DNA from: JBFWNZ01 sp050250795
GTDB taxonomy: Bacteria > Pseudomonadota > Alphaproteobacteria > UBA8366
Direction of reading: 5' to 3'
NCBI GenBank assembly: GCA_050250795.1
Contig: JBFWNZ010000007.1
Coordinates: 1-28,457, forward strand
DNA length: 28,457 nt
The notes beneath the pieces were generated by a model that was given only the letters and a program-made list of their open reading frames with translations, did not search any database and was not told the origin of the DNA. Within the stretch, counting starts at the first letter, position 1. Every line of letters starts with the position of its first letter. Below, piece after piece: positions 7,227 through 14,192 of this stretch. A program made the position numbers and the translations under genes.

Positions 7227-8732
7227 ATGCAGCACGCATGGGATGAAGAGGTCGACCTTGCCGTGATCGGCTTCGGCGCGGCCGGAGCGGCGACGGCGAT
7301 CACCGCCAGCCGGCTGGGGGCCTCGGTCCTGTTGGCCGAGAAGCAGCCCGAGCAGGCGCACACGCCGAACACCCGCATGTCGCGCGGGATCGTGATGGCG
7401 GTGAACGACGTGGACAAGGCCACGGAGTATCTCGCTGTCTGCGCCGGCGGGATGGTGCCGGAGGCGCCGCTGCGGGCGCTGGCCGAGAAGGCGGCCGGGG
7501 TGATCGGCTGGCTTGCCGAAGCCTGTCCCGACCTGCCCTATTCGCGGGTGCGCGGGGCCGAGCATCCGGACTTTCCGGGTGCCGATGGCATCGACGCCTA
7601 TCAGCCGGGGATCGCGAAATTCATGCGCGATCCCAGGGGCCTGACCGGTCGCGACCTCTACGCGCATCTGAAGCTGGCGGTCGGACGCACAACCGCCCGC
7701 ATCGCCTGGGAGGCGCCGGCCCGGCGCCTGATCCGCGAGCCGCAGGGGCCGGTTCTGGGCGTGGAACTGGAGACGCCGGCAGGGACCCGCAAGGTGCGGA
7801 CGCGGCACGGGGTCGTGCTGACCTGCGGCGGCTTCGAATACGACGAGCAGGCGAAGATCAACTATCTGCGCGCCTATCCGATGTACTTCTACGGCAATCC
7901 CGGCAACACCGGCGACGGGCTGCGGATGGCACAGGAGGCGGGAGCCGATCTCTGGCACATGAACCAGATCGTCGGCCGGGCCATCGGGCATTTCACGCTG
8001 GAGAGCGGGGTGTCGATGGGCTTTCAACTGGGCATCGACAGCACGGCCATGGGCTTTCACCAGGCGCCGTCGGGTTTCATCATCACCGACCGTTTCGGCA
8101 AGCGCTTCGCCAACGAGAATGTGCAGGCGCTGCTGATGCACAATTTCTACTTCGACCTGCTGCAATTCGATCCGCAGCGCGGCGTCTATCCCCGCATCCC
8201 CTGCTATTGGTTCTTCGATGAGCGCCGCCGCATCTCGGGTCCGCTGAGTTCGCCCTTCGTCGGCGCGAATTCCGTCGGGCTCTACGATTGGAGCCAGGAC
8301 AATCTGCGCGAGGTGGAAAGCGGCTGGATCCTCAGCGGCGGAAGCATCGCCGAGGTCGCCGCCAAGGCGGGGCTCGACGATCCCCGGGCGGTCGAGCGCA
8401 CCGTCGCCGAGTACAACGCGGCCTGTGCCGCGGGGCGGCCCGACGCGTTCGGCCGGCCGCCGGAGAGCCTCGTCCCGCTGGATTCGCCGCCCTTCTACTG
8501 CGTGACGCTGTGGCCGGGCGGGTCCAACACCACCGGAGGACCGCGCCGCGACGAGCAGGCCCGGGTGGTCGACGCCCTGGGCAATCCCATCGAGGGGTTG
8601 TTCGCGGCGGGCGAGCTGGGGCAGGTCAGCGGCCTGCTCTATGCCGCCGACGGGGCCAATCTGTGCGAGGCCCTGTGCTTCGGCCAGATCGCGGCGGCGA
8701 CCGCCGTCGCGCGCCGTAACAGTGCCGCGTGA
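7227..8732 (+). CDS. FAD-binding dehydrogenase/reductase (fumarate reductase flavoprotein fold)
   Basis: This 501-residue protein belongs to the FAD_binding_2 superfamily, which includes fumarate reductases, urocanate reductase and 3-ketosteroid dehydrogenases that act on a C-C double bond next to a carbonyl. The N-terminus has GFGAAGAATA (12-21) and the FAD-ribose acid in LAEKQ. The mid part holds GNTGDGLRMA, a FAD-contacting motif of the family, and the C-terminal end has LYAADGANLCEALCFGQIAA, typical of the flavin-side loop. No heme or Fe-S motif or Tat signal is present, so it is probably cytoplasmic. AGGA precedes the ATG, 9 nt after the ligase stop. The reaction direction and substrate cannot be read from sequence. 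Confidence 0.85.
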   Translation: MQHAWDEEVDLAVIGFGAAGAATAITASRLGASVLLAEKQPEQAHTPNTRMSRGIVMAVNDVDKATEYLAVCAGGMVPEAPLRALAEKAAGVIGWLAEACPDLPYSRVRGAEHPDFPGADGIDAYQPGIAKFMRDPRGLTGRDLYAHLKLAVGRTTARIAWEAPARRLIREPQGPVLGVELETPAGTRKVRTRHGVVLTCGGFEYDEQAKINYLRAYPMYFYGNPGNTGDGLRMAQEAGADLWHMNQIVGRAIGHFTLESGVSMGFQLGIDSTAMGFHQAPSGFIITDRFGKRFANENVQALLMHNFYFDLLQFDPQRGVYPRIPCYWFFDERRRISGPLSSPFVGANSVGLYDWSQDNLREVESGWILSGGSIAEVAAKAGLDDPRAVERTVAEYNAACAAGRPDAFGRPPESLVPLDSPPFYCVTLWPGGSNTTGGPRRDEQARVVDALGNPIEGLFAAGELGQVSGLLYAADGANLCEALCFGQIAAATAVARRNSAA

Positions 8733-8742
8733 CGGTGCCGCG

Positions 8743-10494
8743 ATGGACGAGGCGCAGTCGCGATATCTCGATGGTACGGCGGGATGCGATGTCGTGGTCG
8801 TCGGATCGGGTGCGGGCGGCCTGACCGCCGCCGTCACGGCCGCGGCGCACGGGCTGGAGACGGTGGTGCTGGAGAAGGCACCGCTGTTCGGCGGGACGAG
8901 CGCAATCGCGGGCGGCGGGTTGTGGATTCCGGCCAACCCCGTGGCGGCGCGGCATGGCATCCCCGACAGCCTGGACGCCGCGCGCACTTATTTCGAGACC
9001 TTCCTGGGCGAGGACGCACGGTCGGAGAGGGTGACGGCCTTTCTGGAGCAGGGGCCGCGCATGGTCTCCTTTCTGGAGGAGCGTACGGCGATGCGCTTCT
9101 TCGTGGCCGCCGACCGGCCCGACTACTATCCCGACCGGCCGGGCGCCACCAATGGCGGCCGCACGATCTTTCCCGAAGCCTTCGACGGACGCCTGCTGGG
9201 GCCGGAGATCCGGCGGCTGCGGCCGCCGGCGCGGGAACTGACCTTTCTCGGCATGATGTTCAAGCCCGGCCCCGAACTTCGGCATTTCCTGCATGTCTTC
9301 CGATCCTGGACGTCCGCGGCCTATGTCGCGCGGCGGCTGCTGCGGCAGGCGCGCGACGTCGCGTTGCACGGGCGGGCGATGGAACTGTCGAACGGCAACG
9401 CGCTGGTGGCGCGGCTCGCCAGGTCGGCCTTCGATCTCGGCGTGCCGATTCTAACGGGCGTGGCGGTCGAGGGGCTGGAGGCGGACGGCAACCGGGTGGC
9501 GGGCGTCCGCTTCCGGCAGGACGGCCGCGAAGGGGTGCTGCGCGCGCGGCGCGGCGTGGTGCTGGCGGCGGGCGGGTTCCCCCAGGATATCGAACGCCGC
9601 AGCCGCCTCTATAAGCATGCGCCCAGCGGGACCGAGCATCGCTCGCCGGCGCCTGAGACCAATACCGGCGACGGGCTTCGCATGGCCGAGACGCTCGGCG
9701 CCGCCATTCCGGCGCTGACGGATGCGGCGGCCTGGGCCCCTGTGTCGGCGGTGCCGCATGGGGACGGGCGGACCGGCGCCTTTCCGCATCTGATCGACCG
9801 CCAGAAGCCGGGCTTCATCGCGGTGACGCGGCACGGGCGGCGCTTCGTCAACGAGGCCAACTCGTATCACGAGTTCTGCCGCGGCCTTGCACGGGCCTGC
9901 GCCGGCGAGCCGGAGGCCTATTGCTACCTGATCGCGGACCACCGCACGATCCGGCGCTATGGCATCGGCTTCGCGAAGCCTTCGCCGGTGCCGCTGTTTC
10001 CCTATCTTCGCTCCGGCTATCTGCTGCGGGGGCGCACCCTCTCGGAGCTGGCCGGGCGGGCGGGCATCGACGGCGATGCCTTCCAGGCGACGGTCGACGC
10101 GTTCAACCGGCATGCCCGCAATGGCGAAGACCCGCAGTTCGGGCGCGGCACAAGCAGTTACAACCGCTACAACGGCGATCCGCGGCACAAGCCGAATCCC
10201 TGCGTCGCGCCGGTCGAGCAGGCGCCTTTCTATGCGGTCCGGATCGTCATCGGCGATCTAGGGACCTTCGCCGGGCTGGCCACGGACGCGCAGGCGCGCG
10301 TGCTGACCGCCGAAGGGGTGCCGATTCCCGGGCTCTACGCGGCGGGCAACGATGTCTCCAACGTGCTCGGCGGCAATTACATGGCCGGCGGCTCGACCCT
10401 CGGACCCGGCATGACCTTCGGCTATATTGCGGCATGCGATCTTGCGACGCGCCCGAATACGCAATCGCGCAGACATCGGGCGACATTACGATAG
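8743..10494 (+). CDS. KstD-like FAD-dependent ketone dehydrogenase
   Basis: This 583-residue flavoprotein resembles 3-ketosteroid delta1-dehydrogenase, which introduces a double bond alpha,beta to a ketone. It shows GSGAGGLTAAV near the N-terminus, GGTSAIAGGGLWIPAN (a hallmark of the KstD branch), NTGDGLRMAE, and the C-terminal GGNYMAGGSTLGPGMTFGY with Tyr546 at the place of the KstD active-site tyrosine. The usual proline-glycine after that tyrosine is Met-Ala. The start is taken at ATG 8743, 10 nt after the preceding stop; a GTG at 8722 is the alternative. As last gene of the operon it follows a second member of the same superfamily. It may act on a steroid-like, terpenoid or simpler alicyclic intermediate; I cannot tell which. 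Confidence 0.85.
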   Translation: MDEAQSRYLDGTAGCDVVVVGSGAGGLTAAVTAAAHGLETVVLEKAPLFGGTSAIAGGGLWIPANPVAARHGIPDSLDAARTYFETFLGEDARSERVTAFLEQGPRMVSFLEERTAMRFFVAADRPDYYPDRPGATNGGRTIFPEAFDGRLLGPEIRRLRPPARELTFLGMMFKPGPELRHFLHVFRSWTSAAYVARRLLRQARDVALHGRAMELSNGNALVARLARSAFDLGVPILTGVAVEGLEADGNRVAGVRFRQDGREGVLRARRGVVLAAGGFPQDIERRSRLYKHAPSGTEHRSPAPETNTGDGLRMAETLGAAIPALTDAAAWAPVSAVPHGDGRTGAFPHLIDRQKPGFIAVTRHGRRFVNEANSYHEFCRGLARACAGEPEAYCYLIADHRTIRRYGIGFAKPSPVPLFPYLRSGYLLRGRTLSELAGRAGIDGDAFQATVDAFNRHARNGEDPQFGRGTSSYNRYNGDPRHKPNPCVAPVEQAPFYAVRIVIGDLGTFAGLATDAQARVLTAEGVPIPGLYAAGNDVSNVLGGNYMAGGSTLGPGMTFGYIAACDLATRPNTQSRRHRATLR

Positions 10495-10515
10495 AACGCG
10501 CTCTCGCGATGACGT

Positions 10516-10980
10516 TCAGCCGTCGAGAAAGGCCGCGATGGCCGGATCGCGGCGCAGGGTCGCGATTTCGTCCTCGTTCGGAAGCTGCGGCTTGTCGCGC
10601 TCGCTGTTGACCATGCACAGAAAGCCCATCGGCTCGTCCTTGGTTGCCCGGAACTGATGCAGCGTCCAGGACGGGATTGTGACGAGATCGAAGGGCCCGA
10701 CGCTGCGCAGCTCGGTCCCCAGCAGGCAATGGCCGTGCCCGCGCAGAATCATCACGGCATGCATGTGCTCGTGCCGTTCCAGGGTTGAGTAGCCGCCCGG
10801 CTGCATCTCGAAATAGCGCCACTGGCAGGAGAGGTTTGCGTCCTCGAACAGGACCTGACGCGAGATCGCCTTGAAGGGGACGCTGCCGTCCTCCTTGTAG
10901 GGCATATGGGCGACCTCGTCCCATCGGTAGCCTTCGCGGAAGGGGCGGAACAGGGGGCCGCCGGGTTTGGGATCAGACAT
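10516..10980 (-). CDS. Small metal-binding cupin
   Basis: This is a 154-residue single-domain cupin. Motif 1 is seen as G-x6-H70-E-H72-M-H74 followed by VMILRGHG. The usual glutamate ligand is not obvious and His74 may replace it. Motif 2 is GPFDLVTIPSWTLHQF with His108. The start ATG lies 8 nt inside the end of the RuBisCO-like gene, so the two are certainly co-transcribed and probably translationally coupled. In Rhodospirillum rubrum a RuBisCO-like isomerase works with a cupin (methylthioxylulose-5-phosphate methylsulfurylase) in the methylthioadenosine-isoprenoid shunt, and the pairing here invites that comparison. No other gene of that shunt is in the window, so the role stays open. The gene ends 21 nt from the convergent flavoprotein gene. 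Confidence 0.8.
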   Translation of the reverse strand: MSDPKPGGPLFRPFREGYRWDEVAHMPYKEDGSVPFKAISRQVLFEDANLSCQWRYFEMQPGGYSTLERHEHMHAVMILRGHGHCLLGTELRSVGPFDLVTIPSWTLHQFRATKDEPMGFLCMVNSERDKPQLPNEDEIATLRRDPAIAAFLDG

Positions 10981-12130
10981 CGCGCTTCTCCGGGAATGCC
11001 GCGACCGAGGCCGCGAACTCCGCCGTCTTGCCGGCCAGTGCGTCGCCGGCGGCGAGCAGGTTGCCGCCGATCAGCAAGATGGTGTCGGTCCCGTAGAATC
11101 CCAGCATCTCGCCGACTCGCTCCGTCGTCATGCCGCCCGCCGGGACCGGCGCGCAGGCCGCGAGGCCGTGCCACGGGTCGCGCGCGGCGCAGGCGAGGTC
11201 GCGGCAGGTCTCCGGCGTGTATCCGAAGCGCCCGCCGTGGTTCGGAAAGATCGTGGCGTCCGCGCCGAACAGCCGGAACAGCTTGCCCAGCAGCAGCGGC
11301 GGCGCGATCCGCAGCGCCCCGGCCAGCGCCGGGTGGGCCATCAACGCCAGTTGCGGGTACTCGCGCGCCAGGGCGTGCAGCGCCGGCAGGCCGACGACCA
11401 TGGGCGCAATCAGCACGGTGTCGATGCCATTTTCCACAGCTAACTCGACCTGGCGACGCAGCCGGTCCAGGTTGCCGGACAGGCTCGGCACATAGCGGGT
11501 GTTGCCGCCGCGCACGGCGTTCGCCTCGGCCACGGCATCGGCGCAGGCGCGGACCCGTTCGGCGAAGGGGCTGTAGGCCTGGTCGGCGAGGCCGTGATCG
11601 TCCTTCACGAAATCGATGCCGCCTTCGGCAAAGCGGCGCGCGATGGCCGCAAGCGCCGGTGCGGCAAGTCCCTGGGGCTTGATGGCGGAACAGGTCAGCG
11701 CGCGTGTCGCGGCGCCGGCCCTGCGGCGCAGGCCGGCGAGACCGTGATTGGGACCGCCGAAGGCATTCGCCACCGATGCCGGGACGGCGATGTCGGCAAG
11801 CTGTACATCCTCGTGGATCGAGGTGTTGCCGAACAGCATGTTCATGAACTGACCGGCTTCGAGACCGGTGGTCGACACCGCCAGGAGGATGCGGACCTCG
11901 AACAGGTCGGAGGCCAACGGCCGGATTTCCGCGACCTGACCGATCACGGCGTCGCGGACATACGGATCGGTCACGTCGTCGTCGGGCATCTCGATGCTTT
12001 GCTCAAGCGCGATGGCTTTTGCGCGCGCTTCGACGTCCCGGGACGTCGTCCGGATGCGGTAGACGGCAGTGAGGCGCTCTTGCGGCGGCACGGTTCCGCG
12101 GGACTCTGGGGCGTACACCTGAATGTCCAT
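10973..12130 (-). CDS. Form IV RuBisCO-like protein
   Basis: This 385-residue protein has the RuBisCO large-subunit fold. An N-terminal alpha/beta domain (to about 125) is followed by a barrel with IKPQGL (Lys151 equals the first catalytic lysine) and GGIDFVKDDHGLADQ (170-184). The carbamate lysine (176) and Asp178 are kept, but the third metal ligand, glutamate in true RuBisCO, is His179. The loop-6 lysine motif is absent; the corresponding region reads IFPNHGGRFGYT. It is therefore not a CO2-fixing enzyme. Known RuBisCO-like proteins are isomerases, enolases or decarboxylases of sugar-phosphate-like substrates. The start ATG at 12128-12130 is preferred; an in-frame GTG at 12178 would add 16 residues and neither has a strong ribosome binding site. 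It forms an operon with the downstream cupin. Confidence 0.88.
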   Translation of the reverse strand: MDIQVYAPESRGTVPPQERLTAVYRIRTTSRDVEARAKAIALEQSIEMPDDDVTDPYVRDAVIGQVAEIRPLASDLFEVRILLAVSTTGLEAGQFMNMLFGNTSIHEDVQLADIAVPASVANAFGGPNHGLAGLRRRAGAATRALTCSAIKPQGLAAPALAAIARRFAEGGIDFVKDDHGLADQAYSPFAERVRACADAVAEANAVRGGNTRYVPSLSGNLDRLRRQVELAVENGIDTVLIAPMVVGLPALHALAREYPQLALMAHPALAGALRIAPPLLLGKLFRLFGADATIFPNHGGRFGYTPETCRDLACAARDPWHGLAACAPVPAGGMTTERVGEMLGFYGTDTILLIGGNLLAAGDALAGKTAEFAASVAAFPEKRDV

Positions 12131-12209
12131 GATGGCTGCGACGCGGGCACGATAAAGCAGCGATGCCGCTCTTGCCACCGATTGCCCGTTGCCGGCTTGA
12201 ACGCTTCGG

Positions 12210-12234
12210 GGAACCTCTTGCCGCGCCGCCGGTT
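12210..12234 (+). promoter_or_regulatory. Possible EcfG-type stress promoter
   Basis: GGAAC (12210-12214), a 16-bp spacer and GGTT (12231-12234) resemble the alphaproteobacterial general-stress sigma factor consensus GGAAC-N16/17-CGTT, with one mismatch in the -10 part. It lies about 80 bp before the start of the small secreted protein. The same gap also serves the divergent RuBisCO-like gene. Confidence 0.3.
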
Positions 12235-12315
12235 AATTCCGCACCTGCTTGCGCAGGCCCTTGAGGCCGTGCTTCAGCGAGGGCTGGCGCGGCGAACGCC
12301 GAGGAGGAGATAACG

Positions 12316-12714
12316 ATGTCGCGCATCGGATTGTTTGCAGGCGCCGGCATGCTGGCGTTGACGCTGGCGCCGAGCGTTCCCGCGCTGGCGCAGACGGTGG
12401 GGTCGCCGATGATGGGGCGGTCGCCGTCGGTGAGTTCGGACGTGATGCCGCGGATGCAGGCACCGCAGAACGAGCCTTCCCGTACGGAAACGCAGGCAGC
12501 ACCCGCGCCGATTCAGCCGCCGCCGATGGCGCAACCGCGCAGTCGCGAGGCAATGGGGATGACGGAACCCGTTCGCCCCGTCGGGGATACCCCGCAGGAA
12601 CGCCGCCGCCTCGACAATGTGGCGAACGCCTTGAACGGGTGCCAGGCGCAGCCGACCGAGGAACGGCGCGCCTGCATGCGCCGAGCGATGGAAGCGAGCA
12701 CGGCCGGACAGTAG
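12316..12714 (+). CDS. Small secreted proline-rich protein of unknown function
   Basis: This 132-residue protein has a clear Sec signal peptide (hydrophobic residues 5-22, ALA cleavage site after about residue 25). A low-complexity Pro/Met/Gln-rich middle (about 26-90) follows, and then a charged helical C-terminal segment with two cysteines, Cys109 and Cys120, that could form a disulfide in the periplasm. The ribosome binding site AGGAGGAGATAACG is very strong, so it may be highly expressed. I do not recognise a family. A GGAAC-N16-GGTT element upstream hints at stress control. It stands alone between a divergent and a following gene and is followed by a 10-bp-stem hairpin. Confidence 0.75.
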   Translation: MSRIGLFAGAGMLALTLAPSVPALAQTVGSPMMGRSPSVSSDVMPRMQAPQNEPSRTETQAAPAPIQPPPMAQPRSREAMGMTEPVRPVGDTPQERRRLDNVANALNGCQAQPTEERRACMRRAMEASTAGQ

Positions 12715-12735
12715 CAAGGCGTCTCGCTGGAACGG

Positions 12736-12762
12736 GCCGGATCGCCTGTGGCGCGATCCGGC
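12736..12762 (+). terminator. Strong hairpin after the secreted-protein gene, no U-tract
   Basis: GCCGGATCGC (12736-12745) and GCGATCCGGC (12753-12762) form a perfect 10-bp stem around a 7-nt loop, 21 nt after the stop codon. No run of T follows, so this is either an atypical terminator or a 3'-end stabilising structure. A possible -10 box TATGAT for the next gene begins at 12771. Confidence 0.4.
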
Positions 12763-12817
12763 ATCGGCGCTATGATCCTGCGCATTCGCGCCCGCAACCA
12801 CTGCACAGGATCACATC

Positions 12818-14188
12818 ATGGCCACCCCTTCCTCCGCAGCCTCGCTGCCCGCCTCCGTCACGCGCCGGGTTGCGGCCTTTGCCCGGAATACCCGGTGGGA
12901 GGACATCCCTGAGAGCGTTCGCCATGAAGCAAAGCGCTCGATCCTGAATGGCTTCGCAACCGCCTTGGGCGGAAGCCACGAGCCGGCCGTGGAAAAGACG
13001 CTGGCGGCACTGGGGCGATTCTCAAGCGGGACGCAGTGCGGGATCGTCGGCCGGCGGGAGCGCGGCGACATGCTGTTCGCGGCCTATGTCAACGCGATGA
13101 GCGCCAACGTCTTCGACTTCGACGACACCCATCCCGACACGGTCATCCACCCGACCGCACCGGTCGCGCCGCCGCTGTTCGCCTTTGCCGAGACGGCCAA
13201 GCGCGACGGTGCGGCCCTGCTGCGGGCCTTCATTCTCGGCGGAGAGATCGAGTGCCGGATGGGCAATGCGATTTCGCCGTACCACTACACGCGCGGCTGG
13301 CACATCACTTCGACCTGCGGGGTGGTCGGGGCCGCCGTGGGCGTCGGCACCCTGCTCGATTTGAGCGAGGAACAGTTCGGCTGGGCGCTCGGCAATGCGA
13401 CGGCGCAGGCAGCAGGACTCGTCGAGACCCTGGGCACGATGTCGAAGAGCATCAGCGTCGGCAATGCCGCACGCAACGGGCTGACCTCCGCCCTGCTGGC
13501 GGCCGAGGGCTTTTCCGGTCCCGCCGCGCCGCTGGAAGGCCCGCGCGGCTTTCTGCCGGTCTATGCCGACGCACCGAAGGTCGACGCGCTGGTCGGCGGG
13601 TTGGGCGAGGTGTGGGAGATCGGCAAGAACACTTACAAGCCCTATCCGACCGGCGTGGTCCTCAACCCGGTGCTGGAGGCCTGCCTCGACCTGTATCGTG
13701 AGGGCGGCTTCGCGCCCGAGGGCATCGCCGAGGTCGAGCTGACGGGCAATCCGTTCCTGCGCCAGCGCACCGACCGCCCCGACGTCGCGACCGGCCGCGA
13801 ATCGCAGGTGAGCGCCCAGCACGCCATTGCCATCGCATTGCGGCGCGGCCGGGCGGGGCTGGCGGAGTTCACCGACGAGGCGGTGGCGGAGACGGCCCGC
13901 GACGGCATCCGGCCGACGATCCGCTTCATCGACGATGCCAGCTATGACATCGAGAGCGTTCGCGTCGCCATCCGCATGCGCGATGGCCGTTCGCGGGTGG
14001 TGGACATCAAGGATACGCGCGGCGGCATGCGCAAGCCGATGAGCGACCAGGATATCGCCGACAAGCTGGTCATGCTGGCCGAGTATGGCGGCTTCGACCG
14101 CGACGTGAAGCCGCTGGCCGATGCGGTATGGGCGCTGGACAAGGCGCCGGACGCAGCATCGCTCATGCAGTTCTGCACCCGGCGCTGA
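12818..14188 (+). CDS. MmgE/PrpD family protein
   Basis: This 456-residue protein belongs to the MmgE/PrpD family, which includes 2-methylcitrate dehydratase, cis-aconitate decarboxylase and many uncharacterised catabolic dehydratases or isomerases. The N-terminal helical domain carries FDFDDTHPDTVIHPTAP (99-115), the most conserved family motif. The GKNTYKPYPTGV stretch (about 269-280) matches the family's second active-site region, where FKPYPCC is common; here the cysteines are absent. No methylcitrate synthase or methylisocitrate lyase gene accompanies it, so propionate metabolism is not indicated. It may act in the neighbouring catabolic pathway. AGGA lies 8 nt before the ATG. The gene ends 4 nt from the convergent triple-RidA gene. 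Confidence 0.9.
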   Translation: MATPSSAASLPASVTRRVAAFARNTRWEDIPESVRHEAKRSILNGFATALGGSHEPAVEKTLAALGRFSSGTQCGIVGRRERGDMLFAAYVNAMSANVFDFDDTHPDTVIHPTAPVAPPLFAFAETAKRDGAALLRAFILGGEIECRMGNAISPYHYTRGWHITSTCGVVGAAVGVGTLLDLSEEQFGWALGNATAQAAGLVETLGTMSKSISVGNAARNGLTSALLAAEGFSGPAAPLEGPRGFLPVYADAPKVDALVGGLGEVWEIGKNTYKPYPTGVVLNPVLEACLDLYREGGFAPEGIAEVELTGNPFLRQRTDRPDVATGRESQVSAQHAIAIALRRGRAGLAEFTDEAVAETARDGIRPTIRFIDDASYDIESVRVAIRMRDGRSRVVDIKDTRGGMRKPMSDQDIADKLVMLAEYGGFDRDVKPLADAVWALDKAPDAASLMQFCTRR

Positions 14189-14192
14189 GCCC

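Noticed and set aside
5415..8987. A 1190-codon open frame on the minus strand opposite the monooxygenase, ligase and flavoprotein genes
   Set aside because: Its translation is Arg/Pro/Gly-rich with no family motif, while the opposite strand carries four genes with clear domains. Long antisense frames are expected in DNA of this GC content.
10973..12130. True carbon-fixing RuBisCO
   Set aside because: The third metal ligand is histidine and the loop-6 lysine motif is absent. No small subunit or phosphoribulokinase gene is nearby.
12818..14188. Methylcitrate cycle (prpD with the lyase-like gene at 1335 as prpB)
   Set aside because: The lyase-fold protein lacks the KRCGH cysteine, no methylcitrate synthase gene is present, and the two genes are 10 kb apart on either side of other operons.
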